Source: Streptomyces sp. GKU 895 (GTDB lineage Bacteria > Actinomycetota > Actinomycetes > Streptomycetales > Streptomycetaceae). From it: a DNA stretch of 64,000 bases. This document shows, piece after piece, positions 1 to 7,877 of the stretch (its first letter is position 1; each line of letters begins with the position of its first letter). The stretch covers positions 1 through 64,000 of the forward strand of contig MWJO01000004.1 of NCBI GenBank assembly GCA_002027195.1. Reading direction: 5' to 3'. The position numbers and the translations under genes were made by a program. The notes beneath the pieces are model-generated. The model did no database searches. It was not told the DNA's origin and saw only the letters and a program-made list of their open reading frames with translations.

Positions 1-1173
1 GTCGTCGATGGCTCCCGCTCCGCTGCCGCTTCCCGCGGTGGTCCGTGCCGCCGGGCTCCGCCGTGTCTTGCCGGCCGTCGGCTCCCGATGCCGCTCCCCG
101 CCGTGGCCGTGCCGCCGCACCCGCCCCCGTCGTCCGTCACCCGCAGCCGCACCCTCCCGACCTCCCCCTCCACCGATATCTCCGCACCGAGCGACCCCCC
201 GCCCGTGCCGCACCACATTGGTCACCGCCTCCCGGACCACCCACCCCAGCAACGCCTCCGTCTGGGCCGCGAGCGGCGGGCCGGAGTGGTGGACCACCGG
301 CTGCACGCCCGCGCCTCCAGGACCGACCTCGCCCGGTCGAGCTCCGTGCTCCAGGCTGCCCTCGCGGTAGCCCGTCACCGCCTCGCGGATCTCCGTGAGG
401 GCCTGGCGGCCGACGGACTCGATGTCGGTGATCTGGGCGACGGCCGCGTCGAGGTCGCGGGGCGCCAGGCGGCGGGCCGCCTCCGACTTGACCACGATCA
501 CGGACATGGTGTGGCCGAGCAGGTCGTGCAGATCGCGGGAGAAGCGCAGCCGCTCCTCCTCGACCGCGCGCCGGGCCAACTCCTCACGGGCGGCGCGCAG
601 TTCCCGTACCGCCTCGGACAGCGACAGGATCGCCGCCGTCACCATCGTCGACAGGAACGTGGCGTAGGCGATGTTCACCGCGTCCCAGCCCTCCCGGTAC
701 GAGGCCACGGCCGCCGCCAGCGCGGTCAGGGCCAGGCCGGTCCTGCCGAGCCACGGCCCGCGGGTGACGGCCCCGGTGGCCAGGCCCAGCAGGGGGAAGA
801 AGTACAGCCAGCTGCCGCCGTAGCCGAGGGCCAGCGCGCAGGTGACCACGCCCATGAGGACCAGGGCCACCCGGGTCGAGCGGGCCTCCCGGGTCTGCTT
901 CGTGAAGGCGCGGAAGACGACGTAGATGTAGAGGGAGTTGAAGACGAACAGGCCGATGCCGCCGAGCACCGGCTGCCGCGTGCCCGCCTGGAAGAGGTTG
1001 GAGAACGCGCCCATCCCCAGCAGCAGCCAGGGGAGGAGCGTGAACCCGGTGGGCGGTGGGCCCGCTGTCTCCGACGACGCGCGGGCCTGGCGCGCCTCGG
1101 CACTGCAGGACGCCAACCCCCACCAGCGCCACCCGTTCCCTGTCTCCTGCCTGCCCTGCATCCCCTGTGTCAT
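1..1173 (-). CDS. DesK-like sensor histidine kinase (3' end outside window)
   Basis: This is a membrane sensor kinase of a two-component system. The frame starting at ATG 1173 stays open to the window edge (391 codons). The N-terminal third is a run of hydrophobic membrane segments. It is followed by a HisKA_3 dimerisation box with the phospho-acceptor His in FSRDLHDLLGHTMSVIVVKS, and later by an N-box (REAVTNVVRH) and a DDG motif of the HATPase domain. After DDG the frame is unusually Gly/Arg-rich, so a linker insertion or a frameshift close to the edge is possible. The response regulator should lie just outside the window. Other long frames over this stretch are shadows. The signal sensed cannot be told. 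Confidence 0.85.
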   Translation of the reverse strand, partial: MTQGMQGRQETGNGWRWWGLASCSAEARQARASSETAGPPPTGFTLLPWLLLGMGAFSNLFQAGTRQPVLGGIGLFVFNSLYIYVVFRAFTKQTREARSTRVALVLMGVVTCALALGYGGSWLYFFPLLGLATGAVTRGPWLGRTGLALTALAAAVASYREGWDAVNIAYATFLSTMVTAAILSLSEAVRELRAAREELARRAVEEERLRFSRDLHDLLGHTMSVIVVKSEAARRLAPRDLDAAVAQITDIESVGRQALTEIREAVTGYREGSLEHGARPGEVGPGGAGVQPVVHHSGPPLAAQTEALLGWVVREAVTNVVRHGRGVARCGDIGGGGGREGAAAGDGRRGRVRRHGHGGERHREPTAGKTRRSPAARTTAGSGSGAGAIDD

Positions 1174-1305
1174 GACTCCACGCTACGAATCCCACCCACC
1201 CGCGCGCAGAGCCGGTCGTACGGATTCCCGCAGGACAAATGTCACGGTGCCCGAAGCCGAGAAGCCATGCCGATGAGCCAGCAAGCTGACACTCCGTCAG
1301 GAGTC

Positions 1306-1334
1306 TTCACAACTCCCGTGCGCTGGGCTATACA
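1306..1334 (+). promoter_or_regulatory. Putative sigma-HrdB-type promoter of the maoC operon
   Basis: A TTCACA -35 box (1306-1311) and a TATACA -10 box (1329-1334) are separated by exactly 17 bp. They point toward the MaoC gene that starts at 1451. A dyad ACTCC-GTCA-GGAGT (1291-1304) lies just upstream of the -35. Transcription would start near 1341, immediately before the palindrome at 1347-1362. Confidence 0.5.
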
Positions 1335-1346
1335 GGGGGCGCCGGA

Positions 1347-1362
1347 CTGGAACGCGTTCTAG
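1347..1362. promoter_or_regulatory. Palindromic operator resembling KstR sites
   Basis: CTGGAACGCGTTCTAG is a near-perfect palindrome. Its inner 14-mer (1348-1361) fits TNNAACNNGTTNNA, the consensus I recall for KstR, the TetR-family repressor of sterol catabolism in mycolic actinobacteria. It sits just downstream of the predicted start site, where a repressor would block transcription. The operon encodes activities used in sterol side-chain or fatty acid oxidation, which agrees with such control. The regulator itself is not in the window. Confidence 0.5.
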
Positions 1363-1450
1363 ATCGGCCCGTGACGACCTCGGTGCGGCCGACGGTGCGG
1401 ACGCCCGCACCGAGGTCTCTGAGCCCGACTCCGAACCCGAGGGAGCCGCC

Positions 1451-2326
1451 TTGCCCATCGACGCCGCCAAGGCCCTTGCCGCTGAACCCCGTTCCGGCGA
1501 GATCTCCTGGAACTCCAAGGACGTGCAGCTCTACCACCTCGGCATCGGCGCGGGCGCGAACCCCGACAAGGCCAGCCCCGCCACCGACCCCGACGAACTG
1601 CGCTACACCCTGGAGTCTCGGCTGCACGTCCTGCCGAGCTTCGCGACCGTCGCCGGTTCCGGCTCGCCCGGCGTGATCAGCGGCCTGTCCATGCCCGGCA
1701 TCGAGGTCGACCTGGCCCGTGTGCTGCACGGCGGACAGTCGCTGACCGTCCATCGCCCCCTCCCCGTCGACGGCACCGCGACCGCCACCGGCCGGATCGC
1801 CGCGATCTACGACAAGGGCAAGGCCGCCGTCCTCGTCATGCGCACCGAAGTCACCGACGCCGAGGGCCCGTTGTGGACCAATGACGCGCAGATCTTCGTC
1901 CGGGGGGAGGGCGGTTGGGGTGGGGACCGGGGGCCGTCCGGTCGGCTCGAACCGCCCGCCGGTGAGCCGGACCGGGTCGTCGAGCGGGCCGTCCGCCCCG
2001 ACCAGGCACTGCTCTACCGCCTCTCCGGCGACTGGAACCCGCTGCACGCCGACCCTGAGTTCGCCAAGGTCGCCGGGTTCGAGCGGCCGATCCTGCACGG
2101 CCTGTGCACCTACGGGATCGCGCTCAAGGCCGTCGTCGACACGCTGCTCGGCGGGGACGTGACGCGCGTGCGGTCGTACGACACCCGGTTCGCCGGGGTC
2201 GTCTACCCGGGCGAGACCCTGCGCATCCGCATGTGGCACGCGCCCACCGAGACCCGCCTGGCCGTCAGCGCCGTCGAACGGGACGACGCGCCCGTCCTCG
2301 CCGACACCGTCGTCGCACACTCCTGA
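1451..2326 (+). CDS. MaoC-family (R)-specific enoyl-CoA hydratase
   Basis: This is a 291-residue double-hotdog protein expected to hydrate 2-enoyl-CoA to (R)-3-hydroxyacyl-CoA. The C-terminal half carries the hydratase-2 motif around NPLHADPEFAKVAGFERPIL followed by HG, including the catalytic Asp and His positions. The N-terminal half is the degenerate hotdog typical of eukaryotic-type hydratase 2. The start is TTG, chosen because GGGAG sits five bases upstream. It is the first gene of a maoC-adh-sdr set; the next gene begins 29 bp after its stop. Similar hydratases act with SDR dehydrogenases in sterol or fatty acid beta-oxidation. The exact acyl substrate is not known. Confidence 0.88.
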   Translation: MPIDAAKALAAEPRSGEISWNSKDVQLYHLGIGAGANPDKASPATDPDELRYTLESRLHVLPSFATVAGSGSPGVISGLSMPGIEVDLARVLHGGQSLTVHRPLPVDGTATATGRIAAIYDKGKAAVLVMRTEVTDAEGPLWTNDAQIFVRGEGGWGGDRGPSGRLEPPAGEPDRVVERAVRPDQALLYRLSGDWNPLHADPEFAKVAGFERPILHGLCTYGIALKAVVDTLLGGDVTRVRSYDTRFAGVVYPGETLRIRMWHAPTETRLAVSAVERDDAPVLADTVVAHS

Positions 2327-2355
2327 ACTCCGCATGATCTGAGGGGAGCCGCACC

Positions 2356-3432
2356 ATGCGCGCAGCCGTACTGCACGAGATCGGCCAGGACAAGCTGGAG
2401 GTCCTCGACGACGTCGAGGCGGTGGGCTTCGGCCCGGGCAAGGTCAGGATCCGGGTACGGGCCACCGGGCTGTGCCACTCGGACCTGTCCGCGATGAGCG
2501 GCGTCCTGCCGCAGCCCGCGCCCTTCGTGCCGGGACACGAGGGCGCCGGGGAGATCCTCGAAGTCGGCGAAGGCGTGAGCAACCTGAAGGCCGGGGACCG
2601 GGTCGTCGTCTGCTGGCTGCCCGCCTGCGGCGCCTGCCCCGCCTGCAAGCGCGGCCAGACCGAGCTGTGCCTGGCCGGGTTCATGAACGCCGGCACCCCC
2701 AACTTCAAGCGCCCCGGCGGCGACCTGTTCGGCTTCGCCGGCACCGGCACCTTCACCGAGGAGGTCGTCGTCGACGCCGGATGCGCCGTCCCGATCCCCG
2801 ACGACGTGCCCTTCGACATCGCCGCGCTCATCGGCTGCGGAGTGACCACCGGACTCGGCGCCGCCCTCAACACCGCCGATGTGGCGGCCGGTTCGTCCGT
2901 CGCCGTCATCGGGTGCGGTGGGGTCGGCATATCCGCGATCCAGGGCGCCCGGCTCAAGGGCGCCGCCGAGATCGTCGCCGTCGACCCGGTCGCCTCCCGG
3001 CGCGAGTCCGCCCTCAAGTTCGGTGCCACGCGGGCCGTTTCACCCGACGAGCTGCCCGACGCCAAGCAACAGGTCACCGGCGGCGAGGGGTTCGACTACG
3101 TCTTCGAGGTCGTCGGCAAGTCCGCCACCGCCCGCACCGCGTACGAGAACACCCGGCGCGGCGGCACCCTCGTCGTCGTCGGCGCGGGCGCCATGGACGA
3201 CTTCCTCCAGCTCAACATGTTCGAGCTGTTCTTCGACGAGAAGCGCATCCTGCCGTCCATGTACGGCGGCGGCGACGTCCTCACCTCCTACGAGCGGACC
3301 ATCGCGCTGTGGCGGGCCGGCCGCATCGACCTGGAGGGGCTCATCACGCACCGGGTGCCGCTCACCGACATCAACGAGGCCCTCGACCAGATGCGCACGG
3401 GCACCGCGCTCCGTACGTGCATCGAGATCTGA
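2356..3432 (+). CDS. Zn-dependent alcohol dehydrogenase (MDR family)
   Basis: This is a 358-residue medium-chain dehydrogenase of the class III/AdhD-like branch. Catalytic zinc ligands are seen in GLCHSD and in PGHEGAG. The structural zinc lobe has four cysteines in CGACPACKRGQTELC. The NAD(P) Rossmann motif is GCGGVG. It would oxidise an alcohol to an aldehyde, or reduce the aldehyde, in the cytoplasm. The ATG is preceded by a good GAGGGGAG ribosome-binding site. It lies between the MaoC hydratase and the SDR gene with short gaps, so the three are probably co-transcribed. The substrate is not evident; lipid or sterol-derived alcohols fit the context. Confidence 0.9.
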   Translation: MRAAVLHEIGQDKLEVLDDVEAVGFGPGKVRIRVRATGLCHSDLSAMSGVLPQPAPFVPGHEGAGEILEVGEGVSNLKAGDRVVVCWLPACGACPACKRGQTELCLAGFMNAGTPNFKRPGGDLFGFAGTGTFTEEVVVDAGCAVPIPDDVPFDIAALIGCGVTTGLGAALNTADVAAGSSVAVIGCGGVGISAIQGARLKGAAEIVAVDPVASRRESALKFGATRAVSPDELPDAKQQVTGGEGFDYVFEVVGKSATARTAYENTRRGGTLVVVGAGAMDDFLQLNMFELFFDEKRILPSMYGGGDVLTSYERTIALWRAGRIDLEGLITHRVPLTDINEALDQMRTGTALRTCIEI

Positions 3433-3444
3433 GGAACCCGAGCC

Positions 3445-4384
3445 ATGTCACTGCCACTTGAGGGGCTGTCAGCGATCGTCACCGGGCGCCGGCCGGGGGC
3501 TCGGCCGGGCCGAGGCGCTCGAACTCGCCCGGCTCGGCGCCGCCGTCGTCGTCAACGACTTCGGACAGCCCGGACGCGACGGCTCCGGCGCCGCCTCCGC
3601 AGGGCCCGCCGAGGAGGTCGCCGCCGAGATCCGCGCGGCGGGCGGCACGGCGCTCGCCCACACCGGGGACGTCGCCGACTTCCAGCAGGCCGGGGAACTG
3701 GTCGGGTCGGCGGTCTCCGAGTTCGGCAGGCTCGACATCCTCGTCAACAACGCCGGCATCCTGCGCGACCGCATGGTCTTCTCGATGACCGAGGGGGAGT
3801 GGGACGCCGTCATCCGCGTCCATCTCAAGGGCCACTTCAACACGACCCACTTCGCGGCCGCGCACTGGCGGGCCCGGGCCAAGGAGGCCGGGGGCCGGGT
3901 GTACGGGCGGGTCGTGAACACCTCCTCGGAGGCGTTCCTCGCCGGTTCGGCCGGGCAGCCCAACTACGCCGCCGCGAAAGGCGGGATCGTCGGCCTCACC
4001 ACCTCCACGGCCCTCGCCCTCGCCAAGTACGGCGTCACCGCCAACGCCATCTGCCCGCGCGCCCGCACGCGGATGACGGAGGACGTCTTCGCGGGCTTCC
4101 AGCAGCCGGACAGCGGCCTTGATCCTCTCGCGCCCGAGCATGTCGCCCCGCTCGTCGGCTACTTGGCCTCACCGGCGGCCGCCCGCGTCAACGGACAGCT
4201 CCTCGTCGTCCACGGCGGGATGGTCGCCGTAGTCGAACGGCCGCGGGTGCGGGCGAAGTTCGACAGCAAGCAGGAGACCTTCACCTACGACGAACTCGAT
4301 GCGGCCCTCACCCCGCACTTCGCGCAGCGGCCGGAGGGGGAGACGTTCGGGGCGACCGAAGTACTGGGACTGAAGCGCGAATAG
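3445..4384 (+). pseudogene. SDR-family dehydrogenase, frameshifted near its 5' end
   Basis: This encodes a short-chain dehydrogenase of the MFE-2/17-beta-HSD type (3-hydroxyacyl-CoA dehydrogenase-like). From ATG 3445 the product reads MSLPLEGLSAIVTG, then loses frame at GGG 3484-3486. One fewer G gives the expected TGAGRGLG cofactor loop, and the rest is intact in the +1 frame. Later motifs are present: NNAG, the catalytic Ser in VVNTSSEAF and the YAAAK pair. The C-terminal tail after the Rossmann domain is long, as in hydroxysteroid-type SDRs. It begins 12 bp after the alcohol dehydrogenase stop. The single G insertion may be a sequencing error or a real inactivating change. Confidence 0.85.
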
Positions 4385-4391
4385 CTTCAAC

Positions 4392-4419
4392 TGGCTTCTG
4401 GCTTCTGGCTTCTGGCTTC
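4392..4419. repeat. Four perfect copies of the 7-mer TGGCTTC
   Basis: Four head-to-tail 7-bp units directly follow the stop of the SDR gene and precede a hairpin terminator. Non-coding. It looks like slippage-type expansion. Confidence 0.85.
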
Positions 4420-4427
4420 AACAGAGA

Positions 4428-4462
4428 ACGGCCCCGCTCACCACGAAGGTGAACGGGGCCGT
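4428..4462. terminator. Bidirectional hairpin between convergent genes
   Basis: A 15-bp stem (4428-4442 with 4448-4462, one mismatch) closes a short loop. It lies between the end of the maoC-adh-sdr set and the end of the convergent 51-residue gene, so it can serve both strands. There is no T-tract, as is common in Streptomyces. Confidence 0.75.
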
Positions 4463-4475
4463 ACGTCCTGCGTCC

Positions 4476-4631
4476 TCAGGCCGCCGACTCGGTCTCCTCG
4501 GCCGGCTTCCTGTGCCGGCCACGAGGGGCCGACTCACCGTCGTGAGCCGAGACCTGACCGCGGTGCCTGCCGTGGCCGGAGGCATCCTGGGAATCGGTGT
4601 GCGGCGGCTGGATCGTGCGTGCGTCGCTCAT
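4476..4631 (-). CDS. Conserved small basic Streptomyces protein (51 aa)
   Basis: This short gene runs from ATG 4631 to TGA 4476. The product starts MSDARTIQPPHTDSQD and continues with GHGRHRG and PRGRHRK blocks before an acidic end. It is hydrophilic, rich in His and Arg, without a membrane segment or known fold, and probably disordered. The wording of the protein matches a small hypothetical I recall in many Streptomyces, which supports it as real despite its size. It is convergent with the dehydrogenase operon and shares the hairpin at 4428-4462. Function unknown. Confidence 0.6.
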   Translation of the reverse strand: MSDARTIQPPHTDSQDASGHGRHRGQVSAHDGESAPRGRHRKPAEETESAA

Positions 4632-4727
4632 CGGAAGAACTCACCCCGTCAACATGATCTTTCTAACAGCCGGGCGAGTTTAACCGGCACCCCACGGGCC
4701 GAATCCAGGCGGCCACGCCAACCGGCA

Positions 4728-6056
4728 CTAGTTCGTTACAAGACGTGCCAGAGGCGCTTTGCCGAGCGGCACCGGACGAGGCACCACCGGTTCCACCGGC
4801 TCCGGTTCGGCATCCGCCGCGGACTCCGTCGGCTCCGGTTCGGCGTCCGCCGCGGACTCCGTCGGCTCAGACCCGGCACCCGCCGCGGGCCCCGGGGAAT
4901 CCGGCTCCGACGACCCGCCGGTACCCGAGTCCGACGCCGTATCCGGCGTCTGCCCGGCGGCCGCCCCGCCCCTGTCCGGATCCCCCGGGCCCGCGTCCCC
5001 CGCGGTTCCCCCGTTCCCGATGGCTCTTCCCTCCGCTGCGGGCATCGTCAACTCCGCGATCCCGCACGGCACTTCGTCCGTGGCGTACGGCAGCCGCAGC
5101 ACCCTGTCCGGCGTCCACAGCCCGCTGCCCGCCAACCAGCCCACGGGCGCCGCGAGATGGTGCACCTGCCGCCCGTCCGGCCGCCACATCCCGACCCAGC
5201 TGCCCAGCGGCCCGTCGATGCGCAGCGCCACCGCGCAGCTCTCCGGCATCAGCACCTGCCCCGGCTGGATGGCGAACGGCGTCACCGTGCACTCCGGCAG
5301 CCGCAGGCTCTCCGGGAAGCGCACCGGCAGCGTGGAGCCCATGACCCCCCAGCCCAACCGTTCCTGCCCCGGCGACGGCGCGTCGGAGGCGATCAGCAGC
5401 AGCCCGCTGTCCGGGTCGGCCAGCAGCAGCCGGTCGTCGCTGCCCGCCGCGATCTGGAGCAGCGGCGACACCTCGCCGCCCCGCGCCAGGTCCACCACGA
5501 TCGCCTTGGTGCAGCCGCCGACCTCCCGGTCCAGGGCCAGCATCCGCCCGGCCCGGTCCAGCCACACCCCGCCCGAGCAGCGCCCCGGGATCTCAGCGAG
5601 GTGCTCCGGGCCGAAGGCACCCCCCGCCACGAGCCACACCGCCGTCGTCCGCCGGCCCACGGCGAGGGCGTACGCCTTCTCCCCGCCCGGTGCCGGTGGC
5701 AGCAGCCGCAGCCGGGTCTCCTCGTCCGGGCACTCGACCGCGCCGAGGAGCAGCTCACCGGTGCCGGGGCCGGTCGGGTAGAGCAGCGAGAAGTTGTGCC
5801 GCCCGTCCGTGAACCGCCGGATCAGGACCCGGCCGTCGCCCATCGGCTGCACCTCGGTGCCGGGCTCCTCCGGCTGGTTGCCGGGCAGCGGCACCGTGTA
5901 CGGCTCCGGGCCGTCCATTGTCCAGCGCTCCGGGAACCAGGAGTCGCCGTCACGCGTGAGGCGGGCGGCGTAGCCGCCGTCCGCGGTGATCACACAGCCA
6001 GCCTGCGGCGTACCGTCCTCGTCCGCCGCCGTGGGCTCGATCGCACAGGCCGTCAT
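4728..6056 (-). CDS. Hypothetical beta-propeller-like protein with repetitive acidic tail
   Basis: This is a 442-residue protein of unknown function. The ATG at 6056 is preferred over an upstream extension because GGAGGTGACC lies just before it. The first ~330 residues contain repeated short beta-strand blocks (for example DGRVLIRRF, DDRLLLADPDSGLLL) and may form a propeller; no catalytic motif is seen. The C-terminal ~90 residues are low complexity, rich in Gly, Ala, Glu and Pro, and contain an 11-residue unit (EPTESAADAEP) twice. There is no signal peptide. It is divergent from the nif3-like operon. Homologues I recall in Streptomyces are annotated only as hypothetical. Confidence 0.75.
   Translation of the reverse strand: MTACAIEPTAADEDGTPQAGCVITADGGYAARLTRDGDSWFPERWTMDGPEPYTVPLPGNQPEEPGTEVQPMGDGRVLIRRFTDGRHNFSLLYPTGPGTGELLLGAVECPDEETRLRLLPPAPGGEKAYALAVGRRTTAVWLVAGGAFGPEHLAEIPGRCSGGVWLDRAGRMLALDREVGGCTKAIVVDLARGGEVSPLLQIAAGSDDRLLLADPDSGLLLIASDAPSPGQERLGWGVMGSTLPVRFPESLRLPECTVTPFAIQPGQVLMPESCAVALRIDGPLGSWVGMWRPDGRQVHHLAAPVGWLAGSGLWTPDRVLRLPYATDEVPCGIAELTMPAAEGRAIGNGGTAGDAGPGDPDRGGAAAGQTPDTASDSGTGGSSEPDSPGPAAGAGSEPTESAADAEPEPTESAADAEPEPVEPVVPRPVPLGKAPLARLVTN
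4801..4866. repeat. 33-bp tandem duplication in the coding sequence
   Basis: Two near-identical 33-bp units differ at one position and encode the 11-residue EPTESAADAEP repeat in the disordered C-terminal tail of the protein at 4728-6056. Confidence 0.8.
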
Positions 6057-6231
6057 CGTTCGGTCACCTCCGGCCACGAAGCTAGTTTTCGCACGCACGG
6101 ACGTGGGACCAGGCGATGACCGCTTCACACAAAGGGGTGGCCCAGGAACGATTCGCCTGAGGAAACGGAGGTGGGTGTGCTGGGCGGGGCCAAGGGGAGC
6201 CACACCGGTACAAGGGCGCAGAACAGCCAGG

Positions 6232-6244
6232 TAGCCTTTTGTGC
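6232..6244 (+). promoter_or_regulatory. Possible -10 box of a leaderless nif3-like transcript
   Basis: TAGCCT (6232-6237) fits the TANNNT -10 pattern and ends seven bases before the GTG at 6245. No Shine-Dalgarno sequence is seen. The spacing fits transcription starting at the start codon itself. No clear -35 is visible. Confidence 0.35.
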
Positions 6245-7126
6245 GTGCCCCGTCTGTCTGAAGTCTCCCCGCCCCGCCTCTCGGACGTCGTCGCCGCGCT
6301 GGAGAACCTCTGGCCTGCCGAGCGGGCCGAGTCCTGGGACGCGGTCGGCACCGTCGTGGGCGACCCCGACCAGGAGGTCACGCGGGTCCTGTTCGCCGTC
6401 GACCCGGTCCAGGAGATCGTCGACGAGGCGGTGAAGCTGGGCGCCGACCTGCTGGTCACCCACCACCCGCTCTACCTGCGCGGTACGACGACGGTCGCGG
6501 CGACCCACTTCAAGGGCCGGGTCGTCCACACCCTCATCAAGAACGACATCGCGCTGCACGTCGCCCACACCAACGCGGACACGGCGGACCCGGGGGTGAG
6601 CGACGCGCTGGCCGGCGCCCTGGACCTCCGGGTCGTACGACCCCTCGTACCGGACCCGACGGACGAGACCGGCCGCCGGGGACTGGGCCGGATCTGCGAG
6701 CTGGACCACCCGCTGACCGTGCGGGAGCTGGCCGCCCGCGCCGCCGAGCGACTCCCCGCCACCGCGCAGGGCATCCGCGTCGCCGGCGACCCCGAGGCCG
6801 TCGTCCGCACGGTCGCCGTCAGCGGCGGCTCCGGCGACAGCCTCTTCGACGTCGTACGCGCCGCGGGCGTGGACGCCTTCCTCACCGCCGACCTGCGCCA
6901 CCACCCCGCCTCCGAGGCGCGGGCCCACAGTCCTCTCGCGCTGCTCGACGCGGCGCACTGGGCCACCGAGTGGCCCTGGTGCGAGCTGGGCGCCGCCCAG
7001 CTCGACGAGATCTCCGACCGGGAGGGATGGGGCCTCAGGGTCCACGTCTCCCGCACGGTCACCGACCCCTGGACCGCCCACGCGGCGTCCAATCCGACTT
7101 CTCACGCAATGGGAGCCCCCAACTGA
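6245..7126 (+). CDS. Nif3-like dinuclear metal-centre protein
   Basis: This is a cytoplasmic protein of the NIF3/YbgI family, which forms toroidal hexamers with a di-metal site; its biochemical role is still unclear. Metal-ligand motifs are seen: THHPLY near residue 80, HVAHTNAD near residue 115, and the late HHPASEA. GTG 6245 is chosen so that the product begins VPRLSEV; a TTG two codons upstream is also possible. The gene overlaps the next one by four bases. The order nif3 / C4 zinc ribbon / RNase HI-phosphatase matches Rv2230c-Rv2229c-Rv2228c of Mycobacterium tuberculosis, supporting a conserved operon. Confidence 0.9.
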   Translation: MPRLSEVSPPRLSDVVAALENLWPAERAESWDAVGTVVGDPDQEVTRVLFAVDPVQEIVDEAVKLGADLLVTHHPLYLRGTTTVAATHFKGRVVHTLIKNDIALHVAHTNADTADPGVSDALAGALDLRVVRPLVPDPTDETGRRGLGRICELDHPLTVRELAARAAERLPATAQGIRVAGDPEAVVRTVAVSGGSGDSLFDVVRAAGVDAFLTADLRHHPASEARAHSPLALLDAAHWATEWPWCELGAAQLDEISDREGWGLRVHVSRTVTDPWTAHAASNPTSHAMGAPN

Positions 7127-7866
7127 ACGCCGCGCCCGCCGACCAGATCCGTCTTCTCGACGTCCAGGCCCTCGACGTCCGCCTCCAGCAGCTCGCCCAC
7201 AAGCGGAGGTCGCTGCCCGAGCACGCCGAGATCGAGTCCCTGACCAAGGACGCGACCCAGCTGCGCGACCTCCTCGTCGCCGCGCAGACCGAGGAGAGCG
7301 ACACCGCCCGCGAGCAGACCAAGGCCGAGCAGGACGTCGACCAGGTCCGCCAGCGCGCCGCCCGCGACCAGCAGCGCCTGGACTCCGGCGCGGTCACGTC
7401 CCCGAAGGACCTGGAGAACCTCCAGCGCGAGATCGCCTCGCTCGCCAAGCGCCAGGGCGACCTGGAGGACATCGTCCTGGAGGTCATGGAGCGCCGTGAG
7501 TCCGCGCAGGAGCGGGTCGCCGAGCTGACCGAGCGCGTCGGTGCGGTCCAAGGCAAGATCGACGACGCCACGGCCCGCCGGGAGGCCGCGTACGAGGGCA
7601 TCGACGGCGAGGTCGCCACGGTCACCAAGGAGCGCGAGGTCATCGCGGGCACCATCCCCGCGGACCTCCTCAAGCTCTACGACAAGCTGCGCGAGCAGCA
7701 GGGCGGCATCGGCGCGGCGAAGCTGTACCAGCGCACCTGCCAGGGCTGCCGCCAGGAGCTGGCGATCACGGACATCAACGAGATCCGCGCGGCGGCGCCG
7801 GACACGGTGGTCCGCTGCGAGAACTGCCGCCGCATCCTGGTGCGCACGGCCGAGTCCGGCCTCTAG
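7123..7866 (+). CDS. C4-type zinc-ribbon coiled-coil protein, CTG start
   Basis: This is a DUF164-type protein of about 247 residues. A long charged coiled coil occupies most of the chain. The C-terminus is a zinc ribbon with two CxxC knuckles, CQGC and CENC. The start is read as CTG 7123-7125, which overlaps the TGA of the upstream gene. GGGAG at 7111-7115 is seven bases before it, and no ATG or GTG in this frame is better placed. The protein would then start with NAAPADQIRLLDVQALD after the initiator. It is probably translationally coupled in the nif3 / zinc ribbon / RNase H operon. It may bind nucleic acid; its exact role is unknown. Confidence 0.9.
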   Translation: MNAAPADQIRLLDVQALDVRLQQLAHKRRSLPEHAEIESLTKDATQLRDLLVAAQTEESDTAREQTKAEQDVDQVRQRAARDQQRLDSGAVTSPKDLENLQREIASLAKRQGDLEDIVLEVMERRESAQERVAELTERVGAVQGKIDDATARREAAYEGIDGEVATVTKEREVIAGTIPADLLKLYDKLREQQGGIGAAKLYQRTCQGCRQELAITDINEIRAAAPDTVVRCENCRRILVRTAESGL

Positions 7867-7877
7867 GAGTCTGTGCC

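Noticed and set aside
584..1195. 203-residue minus-strand frame
   Set aside because: Wrong frame over the kinase. The true frame from ATG 1173 shows the HisKA_3 motif.
88..1362. 424-residue open frame on the plus strand
   Set aside because: It is the antisense shadow of the histidine kinase; it is Arg/His/Gly-rich without domains.
1328..2335. 335-residue minus-strand frame opposite the MaoC gene
   Set aside because: Compositional shadow; the plus-strand MaoC hydratase has clear motifs.
4449..6119. 556-residue plus-strand frame
   Set aside because: Arg/Pro-rich shadow of the hypothetical protein on the minus strand.
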